Source: CANHCC01 sp040381555 (GTDB taxonomy: Bacteria; Bacteroidota; Bacteroidia; J057; RFSG01). From it: DNA of 36,285 nt. A model generated the notes under the pieces. That model was not told the origin of the DNA, did not search any database, and was given only the letters and a program-made list of their open reading frames with translations. The stretch covers positions 1 to 36,285 of the forward strand of contig JBEIHC010000017.1 in assembly GCA_040381555.1 (NCBI GenBank), read 5' to 3'. The stretch's first letter is position 1. Every line of letters starts with the position of its first letter. Positions 16,679 to 25,193 of this stretch are shown here, one piece after another. Both the position numbers and the translations under genes were made by a program.

Positions 16679-18316
16679 TTTCTTCCAAGTAAACTTACCC
16701 GTTTCATACAGCTTAACCGCATCTGGCATGAGTTTTAGAGCCATAGAAATATTCTGATCGTTTTGATGTAAGACAGGAAAAAAGCCTTCATCATTCCAGA
16801 ATCGCTGACCAATATTCGCCTTGATGAGCATCTTGATTAATTTCAAAGATGTTTGATATTCTTTCTCATTGAACTTAACTTTCTTCTCCTCACCATAAGC
16901 AATGAAGTCTTTTAATAATTCATCCGAAACTTGGAATTTCTTGGCAAACTCAAACCCATTGGGATATTGATTTTTAATTTCGGCATGGGTGTCAGCATAT
17001 TTCAAAGCATACTGACGGAATACTCCATTAATAAATAAATCTGTATAGTAATTAGATCTGCCAGTTGTGTCAAGGGGCATAAATACATCGGGTAAAATTC
17101 CTCCACCTCCATAAACGGTTCTGCCAGCAGTCGTTTTGAATTTTAAGGAATCTGGAAATTTGATTTTACTTTCGTCATACACTTCTCCGGTTTCAAATCG
17201 CTCTAGAATTTCCTCATTATATTTCTTACTGGTTTTGTTGTAAGGTTTTTGAATGCAGCGACCACTTGGGGTAAAATATTTTGAGATAACCAAACGCATG
17301 GCAGAACCATCCTGGAAATTATGTTGGGTTTGTACCAAGCCTTTTCCAAAGGAACGAGTGCCAATAATTAATCCTCTGTCCCAATCCTGCACTGCACCGG
17401 AAACAATTTCAGAAGCAGAGGCAGATCCCTGATCAATTAAAATAACGAGTCCCCCTTTTTCGAATGAACCTACATTAGATGTAGAAATGTATTTCGATTT
17501 ACTTTCATTCGTGCGCCCCTCTGTGTACACGATTAATTTGCCCTCCGCCAAGAATTCATCGGAAATTAGTTGAGCCATATTCATGTATCCACCTGGATTA
17601 GAACGAAGATCCAAAATTAGATTTTCCATGCCCTCTTTCTTCAACTTGCCCATGTGTTCAGTAAATTCCTGATAGGTTGTTTCGGCAAAGCGACTCAATT
17701 TTAAATAACCTGTTTTAGGCTCAATCATGTAAGAATAATCTACGCTGTAAAAAGGAATCTTATCGCGGATGATATCAAAATATATAATACGATTAACCCC
17801 TCGTCGTGAAATCCCAACCCGAACAACTGTTCCTTTTTTGCCTTTTAATTTCACCATTACATCGGCATTGGTTATTCCAACGCCGGCAACATTATGGCTA
17901 TCGACCTCTACTATTCTGTCTCCTGCGAGTATTCCCAATTTTTCACTGGGCCCACCAGAGATTGGAGCTACCACATAAATGGTGTCTTCTAAGATGTTAA
18001 ATTCTACTCCAATGCCCTCAAAACTTCCGGCCATTTGTTCATCCATTCCCTTTTTTTCTTGTTTGGGTATATAAAAAGAATGGGGATCCAAACCTTCCAG
18101 CATGCCTTTAATGGCATTGTCCACCATACTTTCAAAAGTAACCGACTCTATATAGGTGTATTCCACAAATCGGATTGCTTGTTGGAATTTATTCAGACTA
18201 TCATCAAAATCTGTTTGCTTGAAGTCGGGCAGGCTGGATTTGAGTTTGTATCCCGATACCATACCGGTAATAATCAAGGCCAAAGCCAGAAAGGTGTATT
18301 TTAAATTTTTAGACAT
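16676..18316 (-). CDS. ctpA: C-terminal processing peptidase (S41 family)
   Basis: Periplasmic or membrane-anchored serine protease of the CtpA/Prc family; it degrades or trims exported proteins from the C-terminus. 546 residues. An N-terminal membrane anchor or signal (about 7-22) is followed by a family N-domain. A PDZ domain spans about 95-175 (GIGVEFNI, AGDRIVEVDS). The Ser-Lys catalytic domain has GSASASEI with probable nucleophile Ser300 and FGKG with Lys325. A C-terminal tail of about 150 residues follows. It is divergent from the kinase-murQ operon. The stop codon lies within a 7-bp tandem repeat. Confidence 0.92.
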   Translation of the reverse strand: MSKNLKYTFLALALIITGMVSGYKLKSSLPDFKQTDFDDSLNKFQQAIRFVEYTYIESVTFESMVDNAIKGMLEGLDPHSFYIPKQEKKGMDEQMAGSFEGIGVEFNILEDTIYVVAPISGGPSEKLGILAGDRIVEVDSHNVAGVGITNADVMVKLKGKKGTVVRVGISRRGVNRIIYFDIIRDKIPFYSVDYSYMIEPKTGYLKLSRFAETTYQEFTEHMGKLKKEGMENLILDLRSNPGGYMNMAQLISDEFLAEGKLIVYTEGRTNESKSKYISTSNVGSFEKGGLVILIDQGSASASEIVSGAVQDWDRGLIIGTRSFGKGLVQTQHNFQDGSAMRLVISKYFTPSGRCIQKPYNKTSKKYNEEILERFETGEVYDESKIKFPDSLKFKTTAGRTVYGGGGILPDVFMPLDTTGRSNYYTDLFINGVFRQYALKYADTHAEIKNQYPNGFEFAKKFQVSDELLKDFIAYGEEKKVKFNEKEYQTSLKLIKMLIKANIGQRFWNDEGFFPVLHQNDQNISMALKLMPDAVKLYETGKFTWKK

Positions 18317-18487
18317 AGTCAGATTTGAGATTGGTAGTAGGTACTATAACGAAAAGCCGAGGGAATTCATTTTTCTCAGCATAAAATTACGAGAAAATTC
18401 CTTTTGTTTCCATTTGGCCATATTCCGAGGTTAAGGCAATTGGGGAAGGGAAAGGCTATTTCTATCCCAAAGTATTTAGAGGGAATT

Positions 18488-18504
18488 CTGGTTTCTGAAA
18501 CCAG
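18488..18504. promoter_or_regulatory. 17-bp palindrome upstream of the kinase-murQ pair
   Basis: CTGGTTTC-T-GAAACCAG is a perfect 8+1+8 inverted repeat, 43 bp before the kinase ATG and in the divergent region shared with ctpA. It resembles an operator for a dimeric regulator of amino-sugar recycling, though no regulator gene is adjacent. Confidence 0.4.
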
Positions 18505-18547
18505 CAAATGAGCTATGCTATTCGGATTCCCCTTAATTTTAGGGCAA

Positions 18548-19387
18548 ATGAAATTAATTGCGGATAGCGGGTCTTCCAAAACCGATTGGAAATGGGTGGA
18601 GTCCGGAGAGTCTTTTCAGACCTCAGGCTACAATCCCTATGTACAAGGGATGGATGCTCTCTTAAAATCTCTGGAGGAAGAATTATTGCCTCAGCTCTCA
18701 GGGAAAACCTTGCGAGAAATTTATTTTTATGGCTCAGGATTTTCGCATCCGGATTATATTCAAGGATTGCAAGGGTGGCTGCTATCCCACACAACAGCAG
18801 AACGAGCAGAAGTAGAACATGATTTGTTAGGGGCTGCCCGGGCAATTTGCCTTAATCAGCCAGGTATTGCCGTTATTTTGGGAACAGGCTCCAACACCTG
18901 TCATTTTGATGGGAGAAATATCGTTTCACACAGAGGGGGGCATGGCTATCTTTTTGGTGATGAGGGGAGTGGGGCTGATTTAGGCAAACGCTTGGTGAAA
19001 GGATTATTAGATCAGGATTTTTCTGAATCTCTTTCTACTAAAATGTTGGAGGTACTTGAATGCTCAAATCCTATTGAGTTGCGAAATCGTATTCATGGAA
19101 AACCCAAGCCCAATGTAGCTTTGGCCTCTTTAGCTCCTATAGTATTGGAGTTAGCCGATAATCCGGAAGTGGAAGCCTTAATACTGAATTCATTCCGGGC
19201 GTTTTGCGCCAGCACCTTGCTAAAGTATCCCGAGATTCGGCTCCTCTCCCCAGGATTCACCGGGTCTATTTCCCGATATTTTCAACCTTGGTTACTTCAA
19301 GTATTGGAAGAGAATGGCATGGAACCCAGTGTGTTTGTGGACAGACCGATCAATCGTTTAGTTTTATATCATGAAAGATTCCGATAA
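18548..19387 (+). CDS. BadF/BadG-type N-acetylhexosamine kinase
   Basis: ATPase of the BadF/BadG/BcrA/BcrD (ASKHA) superfamily, 279 residues from ATG 18548. Visible motifs are the phosphate-1 loop DSGSSKTDWKW (residues 6-16), GTGSNT, and GGHGYLFGDEGSGADLGK. Homologues phosphorylate N-acetylglucosamine, and MurK phosphorylates both MurNAc and GlcNAc. The last 17 bp overlap murQ, so its product probably feeds MurQ: I infer a MurNAc/GlcNAc kinase in cell-wall recycling. An upstream in-frame ATG at 18515 adds 11 residues without similarity and is less likely. Confidence 0.85.
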   Translation: MKLIADSGSSKTDWKWVESGESFQTSGYNPYVQGMDALLKSLEEELLPQLSGKTLREIYFYGSGFSHPDYIQGLQGWLLSHTTAERAEVEHDLLGAARAICLNQPGIAVILGTGSNTCHFDGRNIVSHRGGHGYLFGDEGSGADLGKRLVKGLLDQDFSESLSTKMLEVLECSNPIELRNRIHGKPKPNVALASLAPIVLELADNPEVEALILNSFRAFCASTLLKYPEIRLLSPGFTGSISRYFQPWLLQVLEENGMEPSVFVDRPINRLVLYHERFR

Positions 19388-20183
19388 ACTCACCGAACAG
19401 TCCTCTGGTTTTCAGGGGCTTGAATATCTGCCGACAAAAGACATCCTGACTTACATCAATCAGGAGGATGAAAAAGTCAGCTATGCTGTGAAGCAGGTAA
19501 TTCCTTTGTTGACGGAGGCGGTAGAGCAAAGTCTGGCAAGGATAAACCTGGGAGGCAGGGTTTTTTATATTGGCGCCGGAACCAGTGGGCGTCTGGCTAT
19601 TACGGATGCTTCAGAAATTCCGCCAACCTTTGGGGTGAGTGATTTATTTATTGCGCTGATTGCTGGGGGAGATGGTGCTTTGCGCAAAGCAGTGGAATTT
19701 GCTGAGGATGATATAGATCAGGCCTGGAAAGATTTACTGAAGTACAATCCTACCCAGTCAGATATTCTAGTTGGATTAAGCGCAAGTGGCACAACTCCTT
19801 ATGTATTAGGCGGTTTACAGGCTGCTCGAAATCAGGGATTGCTCACAATCGGAATTACTTGCAATCCCGGCGCACCTATTCAAGAGCACTGCGATTTTTG
19901 CCTGGAAGCCCTCACAGGTCCAGAGTTTATTCGGGGCTCAACCCGCATGAAAGCTGGCACTGCCCAAAAACTAATACTCAATATGTACTCTACCGCGTTG
20001 ATGGTCCGATTAGGAAAAGTTCAAGGGGATAAAATGGTCGATATGCAACTGAGTAATAAAAAGTTATTGAATAGAGGAGCCGTCATGATTATGGAGGAAA
20101 CCGGATTAAGCTTTGAAGAATCCAAAGATTTATTGTCACAGTATGGAAATGTTCGAAAAGCTATTGATTCTGTCAAGAAATAA
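19371..20183 (+). CDS. murQ: N-acetylmuramic acid 6-phosphate etherase
   Basis: Cleaves the lactyl ether of MurNAc-6-phosphate to give GlcNAc-6-phosphate and D-lactate during peptidoglycan recycling in the cytoplasm. 270 residues with a SIS fold. Visible features are the phosphate loop GAGTSGRL (68-75), ITDASEIPPTFG with catalytic Glu82, the second acidic site AEDD (Glu112), SASGTTPYVLGGL, and GSTRMKAGTAQKLILNM. It is somewhat shorter than the E. coli enzyme but all core motifs are present. The start overlaps the kinase gene by 17 bp, indicating coupled translation. Confidence 0.95.
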   Translation: MKDSDKLTEQSSGFQGLEYLPTKDILTYINQEDEKVSYAVKQVIPLLTEAVEQSLARINLGGRVFYIGAGTSGRLAITDASEIPPTFGVSDLFIALIAGGDGALRKAVEFAEDDIDQAWKDLLKYNPTQSDILVGLSASGTTPYVLGGLQAARNQGLLTIGITCNPGAPIQEHCDFCLEALTGPEFIRGSTRMKAGTAQKLILNMYSTALMVRLGKVQGDKMVDMQLSNKKLLNRGAVMIMEETGLSFEESKDLLSQYGNVRKAIDSVKK

Positions 20184-20422
20184 GAGCATTCAGTACAATG
20201 TGGGTATAAAAACGATTCTCGAATGAGCTAAAACTCCTATTCAAAAAATAATATCCGAATGATTTTCCCGAAGAAATTGTATTCTGATGGAATCCTTACT
20301 ATCGGGAATGTTTTAGAAGTCATAGAATTCAGGTCCTAAGATTATCCAGTTCATTTCCTCGGTTGTTGATTGAATACAGGGTCTCCCTGACGAAAAATTT
20401 GCTTATTTTGAAGTCTGAAATT

Positions 20423-21727
20423 ATGCAGCATTTTCAAACATTTTTCCTTCTCTTGGTTACTTCGGCTTCCATCTGGATGTTTTCTCGAAGAGTATCAGGT
20501 ATTCGCAATTCAATTCATTCTGGACGAGCATCCAATCGTACCAATGACCCAGCCCTAAGGTTGAGGAATATGCTTTTGGTGGCATTTGGTCAAAAGAAGA
20601 TGTTTCAAAGGCCTTTACCCGCATTCTTACATGGCCTTATTTATGTTGGCTTTTTAGTTATTAATGTGGAAGTGTTGGAGATGCTCATCGATGGAGTGTT
20701 TCAAACCCATCGGGTATTGGGTGTTTTAGGGCCTGTTTATCGTGTGCTCACGAGTGCCAATGAGATATTGGGTTTCTTGGTCATTTTGGCGTGTGTAGTT
20801 TTATTATATCGTAGAAATATTGCCAGAGTTCCCCGGTTTTCTGGCGTAGAGATGCAAGTTTCCCAAACCCGAGATGCAAATATCATTTTGTGGGTGGAAA
20901 TCATTCTCATGTTGGGCTTATTTACCATGAATGCTGCCGATGTAAAAATGCACCGATTGGAGGGTGAAACCTTACCTGGATATTTTCCTGTCAGCAGTTT
21001 CCTGTTGGCTAGCTTTCCTGAGTCTATCTCAACCTTGCACCTAATGGAAAGAGCCGGATGGTGGTTTCATATCTTGGGGATTTTAGCTTTCTTGAATTAC
21101 CTCCCCTATTCCAAGCATTTTCACATTATCATGGCTTTCCCTAATACTTATTTTTATAAGACGGAGGCCGTTGGAAAATTATCTACCCCAGAGCATGTGA
21201 CTCATGAAATTAGAGCCATGCTCGACCCTTCCTATCAGGTTCCCACTCCTGACCCCAATGCAGCTCCCTTGTCTTTTGGAGCCAGCGAGGTAGATCAGTT
21301 AAGTTGGAAGACCCTGATGGATGGATTTTCCTGTACAGAATGTGGTCGCTGTACTTCAGCTTGTCCGGCAAATATCACGGGGAAATTATTGTCTCCCCGA
21401 AAGATAGTGATGAATCTGCGCGACCGTCAGGAAGATCGAATAGCGGGAAAAAATACAGAGTTGAAATTATTGGGAGACTATATCAGTGCAGAAGAACTTT
21501 GGGCTTGCACCACTTGTAATGCCTGCGTGCAGGAATGTCCGGTGAATATAGACCCTGTTGCCCCAATCCTAGAAATGCGTCGCTTTCTGGTAATGGAGCA
21601 GTCCGCAGCGCCGGCCTCCCTCAATGCCATGTTTGCCAACTTGGAAAATAATGGTTCCCCTTGGGCTTTCCCCGCTGCAGATCGCTTCAATTGGGCCAAT
21701 GAAATAAAAACCCTTTCCTCCAATTAA
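20423..21727 (+). CDS. Membrane iron-sulfur oxidoreductase (HdrE/NarI-like helices plus two 4Fe-4S sites)
   Basis: 434 residues from ATG 20423. The N-terminal half has about five hydrophobic helices of the nitrate-reductase-gamma/HdrE type (for example 71-90 and 156-170, with His70, His96 and His216 possibly binding heme). The C-terminal half has two CxxCxxCxxxCP clusters: Cys304/307/310/314 and Cys362/365/368/372. Such proteins pass electrons between a soluble donor and the quinone pool. The next gene starts 2 bp after the stop codon and encodes the matching CCG-domain subunit. The physiological donor is unknown. A TTG 20 codons upstream is an unlikely start. Confidence 0.88.
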   Translation: MQHFQTFFLLLVTSASIWMFSRRVSGIRNSIHSGRASNRTNDPALRLRNMLLVAFGQKKMFQRPLPAFLHGLIYVGFLVINVEVLEMLIDGVFQTHRVLGVLGPVYRVLTSANEILGFLVILACVVLLYRRNIARVPRFSGVEMQVSQTRDANIILWVEIILMLGLFTMNAADVKMHRLEGETLPGYFPVSSFLLASFPESISTLHLMERAGWWFHILGILAFLNYLPYSKHFHIIMAFPNTYFYKTEAVGKLSTPEHVTHEIRAMLDPSYQVPTPDPNAAPLSFGASEVDQLSWKTLMDGFSCTECGRCTSACPANITGKLLSPRKIVMNLRDRQEDRIAGKNTELKLLGDYISAEELWACTTCNACVQECPVNIDPVAPILEMRRFLVMEQSAAPASLNAMFANLENNGSPWAFPAADRFNWANEIKTLSSN

Positions 21728-21728
21728 C

Positions 21729-22532
21729 ATGTCTGAAATTAAAAATATACAGGTGCCCGTAATGGCCGATTTATTCGCTAAAGGCGAAAAACCTGAAGTC
21801 CTGTTTTGGGTAGGTTGTGCAGGTAGTTTTGATGAGCGCTACAAACGCGTAACCCATGATATGATTCGTATTCTGGATCATGTAGGCATTTCTTACGCGG
21901 TTTTAGGTCCTGAAGAATCCTGCACAGGAGATCCAGCCAAACGAGCCGGGAATGAGTTTTTATTCCAGATGCAGGCCATACAGAATATTGATATTCTCAA
22001 TGCCTATGATGTAAAGCGCATCGTAACAGCTTGTCCGCATTGTTTCAATACCATTAAAAATGAATACCCAGATTTAGGGGGCAATTATGAAGTACAGCAT
22101 CACAGCCAGTTCTTACAGGAATTAATTGATGCCGGAAAATTAAAAGTGGAAGGAGGAGCATTCAAAGGAAAGAAAATATCCTTCCATGATTCCTGTTATT
22201 TAGGTCGTGCCAATGGGGTATATGAGGCTCCCCGAAAAGTAATTGAGGCCTTAGATGCCGACTTAATTGAAATGAAACGCTGTCGCACCAATGGATTATG
22301 CTGCGGTGCCGGTGGTGCTCAAATGTTTAAAGAGCCTGAAAAGGGTAATAAAGACATCAACATAGAAAGAACCGAAGAAGCACTGGCAACAGGAGCTTCT
22401 ATTATTGCTTCCGCCTGTCCTTTTTGCATGACCATGATGAGTGATGGCGTGAAGAATAAAAACAAAGAAGAAGAGGTGAAAGTAAAAGATATTGCAGAAT
22501 TACTGAGTGAAGGATTGGGCTTGAAGCCGTAA
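21729..22532 (+). CDS. CCG-domain (HdrB/D-like) iron-sulfur protein
   Basis: 267 residues with two cysteine-rich CCG-type repeats. Visible elements are WVGCAG (Cys30), EESCTGDPA (Cys65), TACPHC (Cys102, Cys105), HDSCYLGR (Cys156), NGLCCGAGG (Cys191, Cys192) and SACPFC (Cys230, Cys233). In heterodisulfide reductase HdrB and relatives these cysteines hold non-cubane 4Fe-4S clusters. The start is 2 bp after the membrane partner, so the two almost certainly form one complex: quinone-linked membrane subunit plus soluble catalytic or transfer subunit. The substrate cannot be read from sequence. Confidence 0.9.
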   Translation: MSEIKNIQVPVMADLFAKGEKPEVLFWVGCAGSFDERYKRVTHDMIRILDHVGISYAVLGPEESCTGDPAKRAGNEFLFQMQAIQNIDILNAYDVKRIVTACPHCFNTIKNEYPDLGGNYEVQHHSQFLQELIDAGKLKVEGGAFKGKKISFHDSCYLGRANGVYEAPRKVIEALDADLIEMKRCRTNGLCCGAGGAQMFKEPEKGNKDINIERTEEALATGASIIASACPFCMTMMSDGVKNKNKEEEVKVKDIAELLSEGLGLKP

Positions 22533-22732
22533 TAAAAACTGAACGATATTTTTAAACAGGTAAAGGAATGGCACGCCCACGCTTGGGGGAGTTTCCATTT
22601 GCCATACTTGCTAAATTCAAGTTTATCTGCCTCCTTTTTGTTTATTCTTTAAGAATCATTGTCTAGGGTTAGCATCTAAGCAGGGGTTAGGAATAATAAA
22701 AATAAATCCCTCATTTTAAAGAGTTTATACCC

Positions 22733-22750
22733 AAATGATAAATATCATTT
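22733..22750. promoter_or_regulatory. 18-bp palindromic operator, Fur-like
   Basis: AAATGATA-AA-TATCATTT has perfect 8-bp arms. Its last bases overlap the -33 element of the promoter at 22748-22778. The composition and the TGATA / TATCA half-sites resemble a Fur box, and the operon downstream is of the iron-linked imelysin type. A shorter TGATAATCA palindrome lies at 22833-22841 inside the first gene. The identity of the regulator is inferred. Confidence 0.5.
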
Positions 22751-22778
22751 GCAGAATCATTTTCTGTCCTTACTTTTG
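22748..22778 (+). promoter_or_regulatory. Promoter of the DUF4856-imelysin operon
   Basis: TTTG (22748-22751), 19-bp spacer, TACTTTTG (22771-22778): a full match to the Bacteroidota TTTG-N19/21-TAnnTTTG pattern. The first start codon is 26 bp downstream at 22805. Confidence 0.75.
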
Positions 22779-22804
22779 TATTTATTCTTAGTCTAAATAA
22801 AGGC

Positions 22805-23959
22805 ATGCGTGTGTTAAAAATATTAATACTAATGATAATCAGTGCTTTAGCTCTGACTTCTTGTAAAAAAGAATCCAAACCCAACCTTTCGACTTCGACT
22901 CCCAATCCTGGACTTCAAATCCCGGATAATTATGTGAGTGCTAATTATGACACAAATGTTCAGGTGGAAAAAGCCATCCTGAACCAAATGAAGGAACTCA
23001 ATAATTATATGAAAAAAGGAGTTTCAGCCGATACTACACTATCTGTAGATTCGCTCAACTGGTATTTTGCTTCTTCCGGTACCCCTACTCTAAAATCAGT
23101 TACTGCCAATTACTATCAGTTCAAAATTGAAGGAAGCAATGGATATTTTGCAACCCTCGCTTCGTCCTCTGGTAATTCCTGGAATTTTCTGACTGCCCCC
23201 AATGCTACCGGGGGAGTCATCCATAATCGCCTGGTTGACAGATACGGTGTAGAAACACTGGAAGTGATTGACAAAGGCTTTTATGGAGCAGTACTGTACA
23301 ATAGAATTGCTGAGCTTTTACTATCGGATTTAAATGACTCAATCATTGATAAAATGGTGGCTATTTATGGAGCCTCTCCGGCATTCCCCAATACCAATAA
23401 TACCACCAGTACTCCTACACCAGATGCCTTCATTGCCAATTATACCGCAAGACGAGACAAGAACGATGGCAATGGATTGTACACCCGGGTTAAAAAATCA
23501 TTCTTAAAACTGCAAGCCGCCGTAAAAGGAGGCTCTCAATACGATAGTGAAAAGAATCAAGCAATTGCTGATTTAAAAAGTAATATTGAAAAAGCTTTGA
23601 TGGCTACTGCAGCCAATTATTGCCATGGGGCTACGGCAAAATTATCTGCTACCACTCAGGATTCCTCTACCATAGCTGCAGCATTGCATGATTTAGGCGA
23701 GGCTATTGGATTTATTCATGGCTTAAAAGCCGTTTATCCCTCCAATCGAATAATTACGGATGTGCAAATCGACCAATTATTGAACTACCTCAATTTCCCG
23801 CCTGATGGTACGCCTTCCACCTATTTATTTGTGCAACAAGGACCAACCCAATTGACTAAAATCGGGGATGCCCTATCACTCATCCAATCTATTTATGGAT
23901 TCTCTAGCACCGAAATGGAAGAATTCAAAGTCAATTGGATTACCGCTCAAGGAAGATAA
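22805..23959 (+). CDS. DUF4856 lipoprotein
   Basis: 384-residue predicted lipoprotein with signal MRVLKILILMIISALALTSC and lipidated Cys20. The body is compatible with the DUF4856 family (IPDNYVSANYD, AILNQMKELNNYMKKG, HDLGEAIGFIHGLKA, LIQSIYGFSS). This family is common in Bacteroidota and often lies beside imelysin-like proteins. Its molecular function is unknown. It is the first gene of the operon controlled by the palindrome-covered promoter. Expected place: outer membrane or periplasmic face. Confidence 0.8.
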   Translation: MRVLKILILMIISALALTSCKKESKPNLSTSTPNPGLQIPDNYVSANYDTNVQVEKAILNQMKELNNYMKKGVSADTTLSVDSLNWYFASSGTPTLKSVTANYYQFKIEGSNGYFATLASSSGNSWNFLTAPNATGGVIHNRLVDRYGVETLEVIDKGFYGAVLYNRIAELLLSDLNDSIIDKMVAIYGASPAFPNTNNTTSTPTPDAFIANYTARRDKNDGNGLYTRVKKSFLKLQAAVKGGSQYDSEKNQAIADLKSNIEKALMATAANYCHGATAKLSATTQDSSTIAAALHDLGEAIGFIHGLKAVYPSNRIITDVQIDQLLNYLNFPPDGTPSTYLFVQQGPTQLTKIGDALSLIQSIYGFSSTEMEEFKVNWITAQGR

Positions 23960-24021
23960 ATCAATGGGGATAAACGGCGGCGTTTCTCGAAAGGCTGTAC
24001 TTGTGCATTTTTTAAAAACTT

Positions 24022-25140
24022 ATGAATCAACATTCATCAATACTCCCTAAACTTTCTTTAATACTGATTCTTTCATTGTTTATACTTTCCGCCTGTAAAC
24101 CGACCGAAGAAACAGAACCTAATTCGAGTACTGACTTTAACAAAAAAATTATGTTGGAAAGTATGGCCGATAAAGTCATACTACCTAATCTCAATAACCT
24201 GAAAATTTCTACCGAAGCTTTCAAACTTTCCTGTGATTCTTTTCGTCAAAATCCAACCACAAGCCAATTAATCCAAATTCAAGAAAAATGGAATCAGGCC
24301 TATGTAGATTTCCTACATTGTCAGGCATTTAATTTTGGTCCCGGTGAAATTCCAGTAACCGGAACTATGGCTGAAAATCTAGGCATTTGGCCGGTGAATA
24401 CTGCCCGAGTTGAACAAAGAATCACCGATAAAAATTATTCCTTTAGCGATTTTGAACGCGATAGCAGAGGATTTCAAACCATTGAATATCTACTATTTTC
24501 ACCTAATGCGCTCACACAGTTTCAAGATTCTCTTAGTGGTGCGGATAGACGCGCCTATCTGGACGCAATTACCACCCACCTGCATAATTGGGTGAATACT
24601 GTAGTATCTGGCTGGGCAACATATCGTCAAACATTCGTAGATAATGATGGAAAAGATGCCGGCAGTAGTGTGTCCCTTTTATACAATAATTTTTTACTGA
24701 GTTACGAGGGATTAAAGAATTATAAATTAGGAATTCCTGCAGGCGTACGAGCTGGCCAAACACAGGCTGAACCCAACAAATCAGAATCGTATTATAGTGG
24801 ATATTCTACCCGACACATAAAAGAACATTTTCGGGCAATAGAAAATATCTGGAAAGGAAATAGTAGAACAGGGGAAACCGGAATTGGATTTGACGATTGG
24901 TTGAATTCATTACAAGATGGAAAAACCTTACTAAATGAAACCCAAACAAAATTTGCCGAACTTAATACACTAAATAATTCTTTTCAGGATACAAGCTCCA
25001 TTGCTACCCTAGTACAATCAGATTTATCAAAGATTCAAAATTGGTATACAGAATATCAAAAATTTACCCGTTACCTTAAATCGGATTTATCTTCTTTAAT
25101 TGGTATTGCGATTACTTACAGCAGTGGAGATGGAGATTAA
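24022..25140 (+). CDS. Imelysin-like (IrpA/M75) lipoprotein
   Basis: 372 residues with a lipoprotein signal ending in LSAC (Cys25). The imelysin fold is suggested by LNNLKISTEAFKLSCDSF, IQEKWNQAYVDF, GIWPVN, and RGFQTIEYLLFS. The family motif GxHxxE is represented by Gly150-Phe-Gln152-Thr-Ile-Glu155: the histidine is replaced by glutamine, as in some Bacteroidota members. A second conserved region is YSTRHIKEHFRAIENIWKG. Imelysin-type proteins are iron-regulated and implicated in iron handling, and protease activity is doubtful. It lies 62 bp after the DUF4856 gene. Confidence 0.88.
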   Translation: MNQHSSILPKLSLILILSLFILSACKPTEETEPNSSTDFNKKIMLESMADKVILPNLNNLKISTEAFKLSCDSFRQNPTTSQLIQIQEKWNQAYVDFLHCQAFNFGPGEIPVTGTMAENLGIWPVNTARVEQRITDKNYSFSDFERDSRGFQTIEYLLFSPNALTQFQDSLSGADRRAYLDAITTHLHNWVNTVVSGWATYRQTFVDNDGKDAGSSVSLLYNNFLLSYEGLKNYKLGIPAGVRAGQTQAEPNKSESYYSGYSTRHIKEHFRAIENIWKGNSRTGETGIGFDDWLNSLQDGKTLLNETQTKFAELNTLNNSFQDTSSIATLVQSDLSKIQNWYTEYQKFTRYLKSDLSSLIGIAITYSSGDGD

Positions 25141-25193
25141 GTAAATTGAAACTAAACCGACAACATAAAACTTTACAACACTGAATAGAATAT

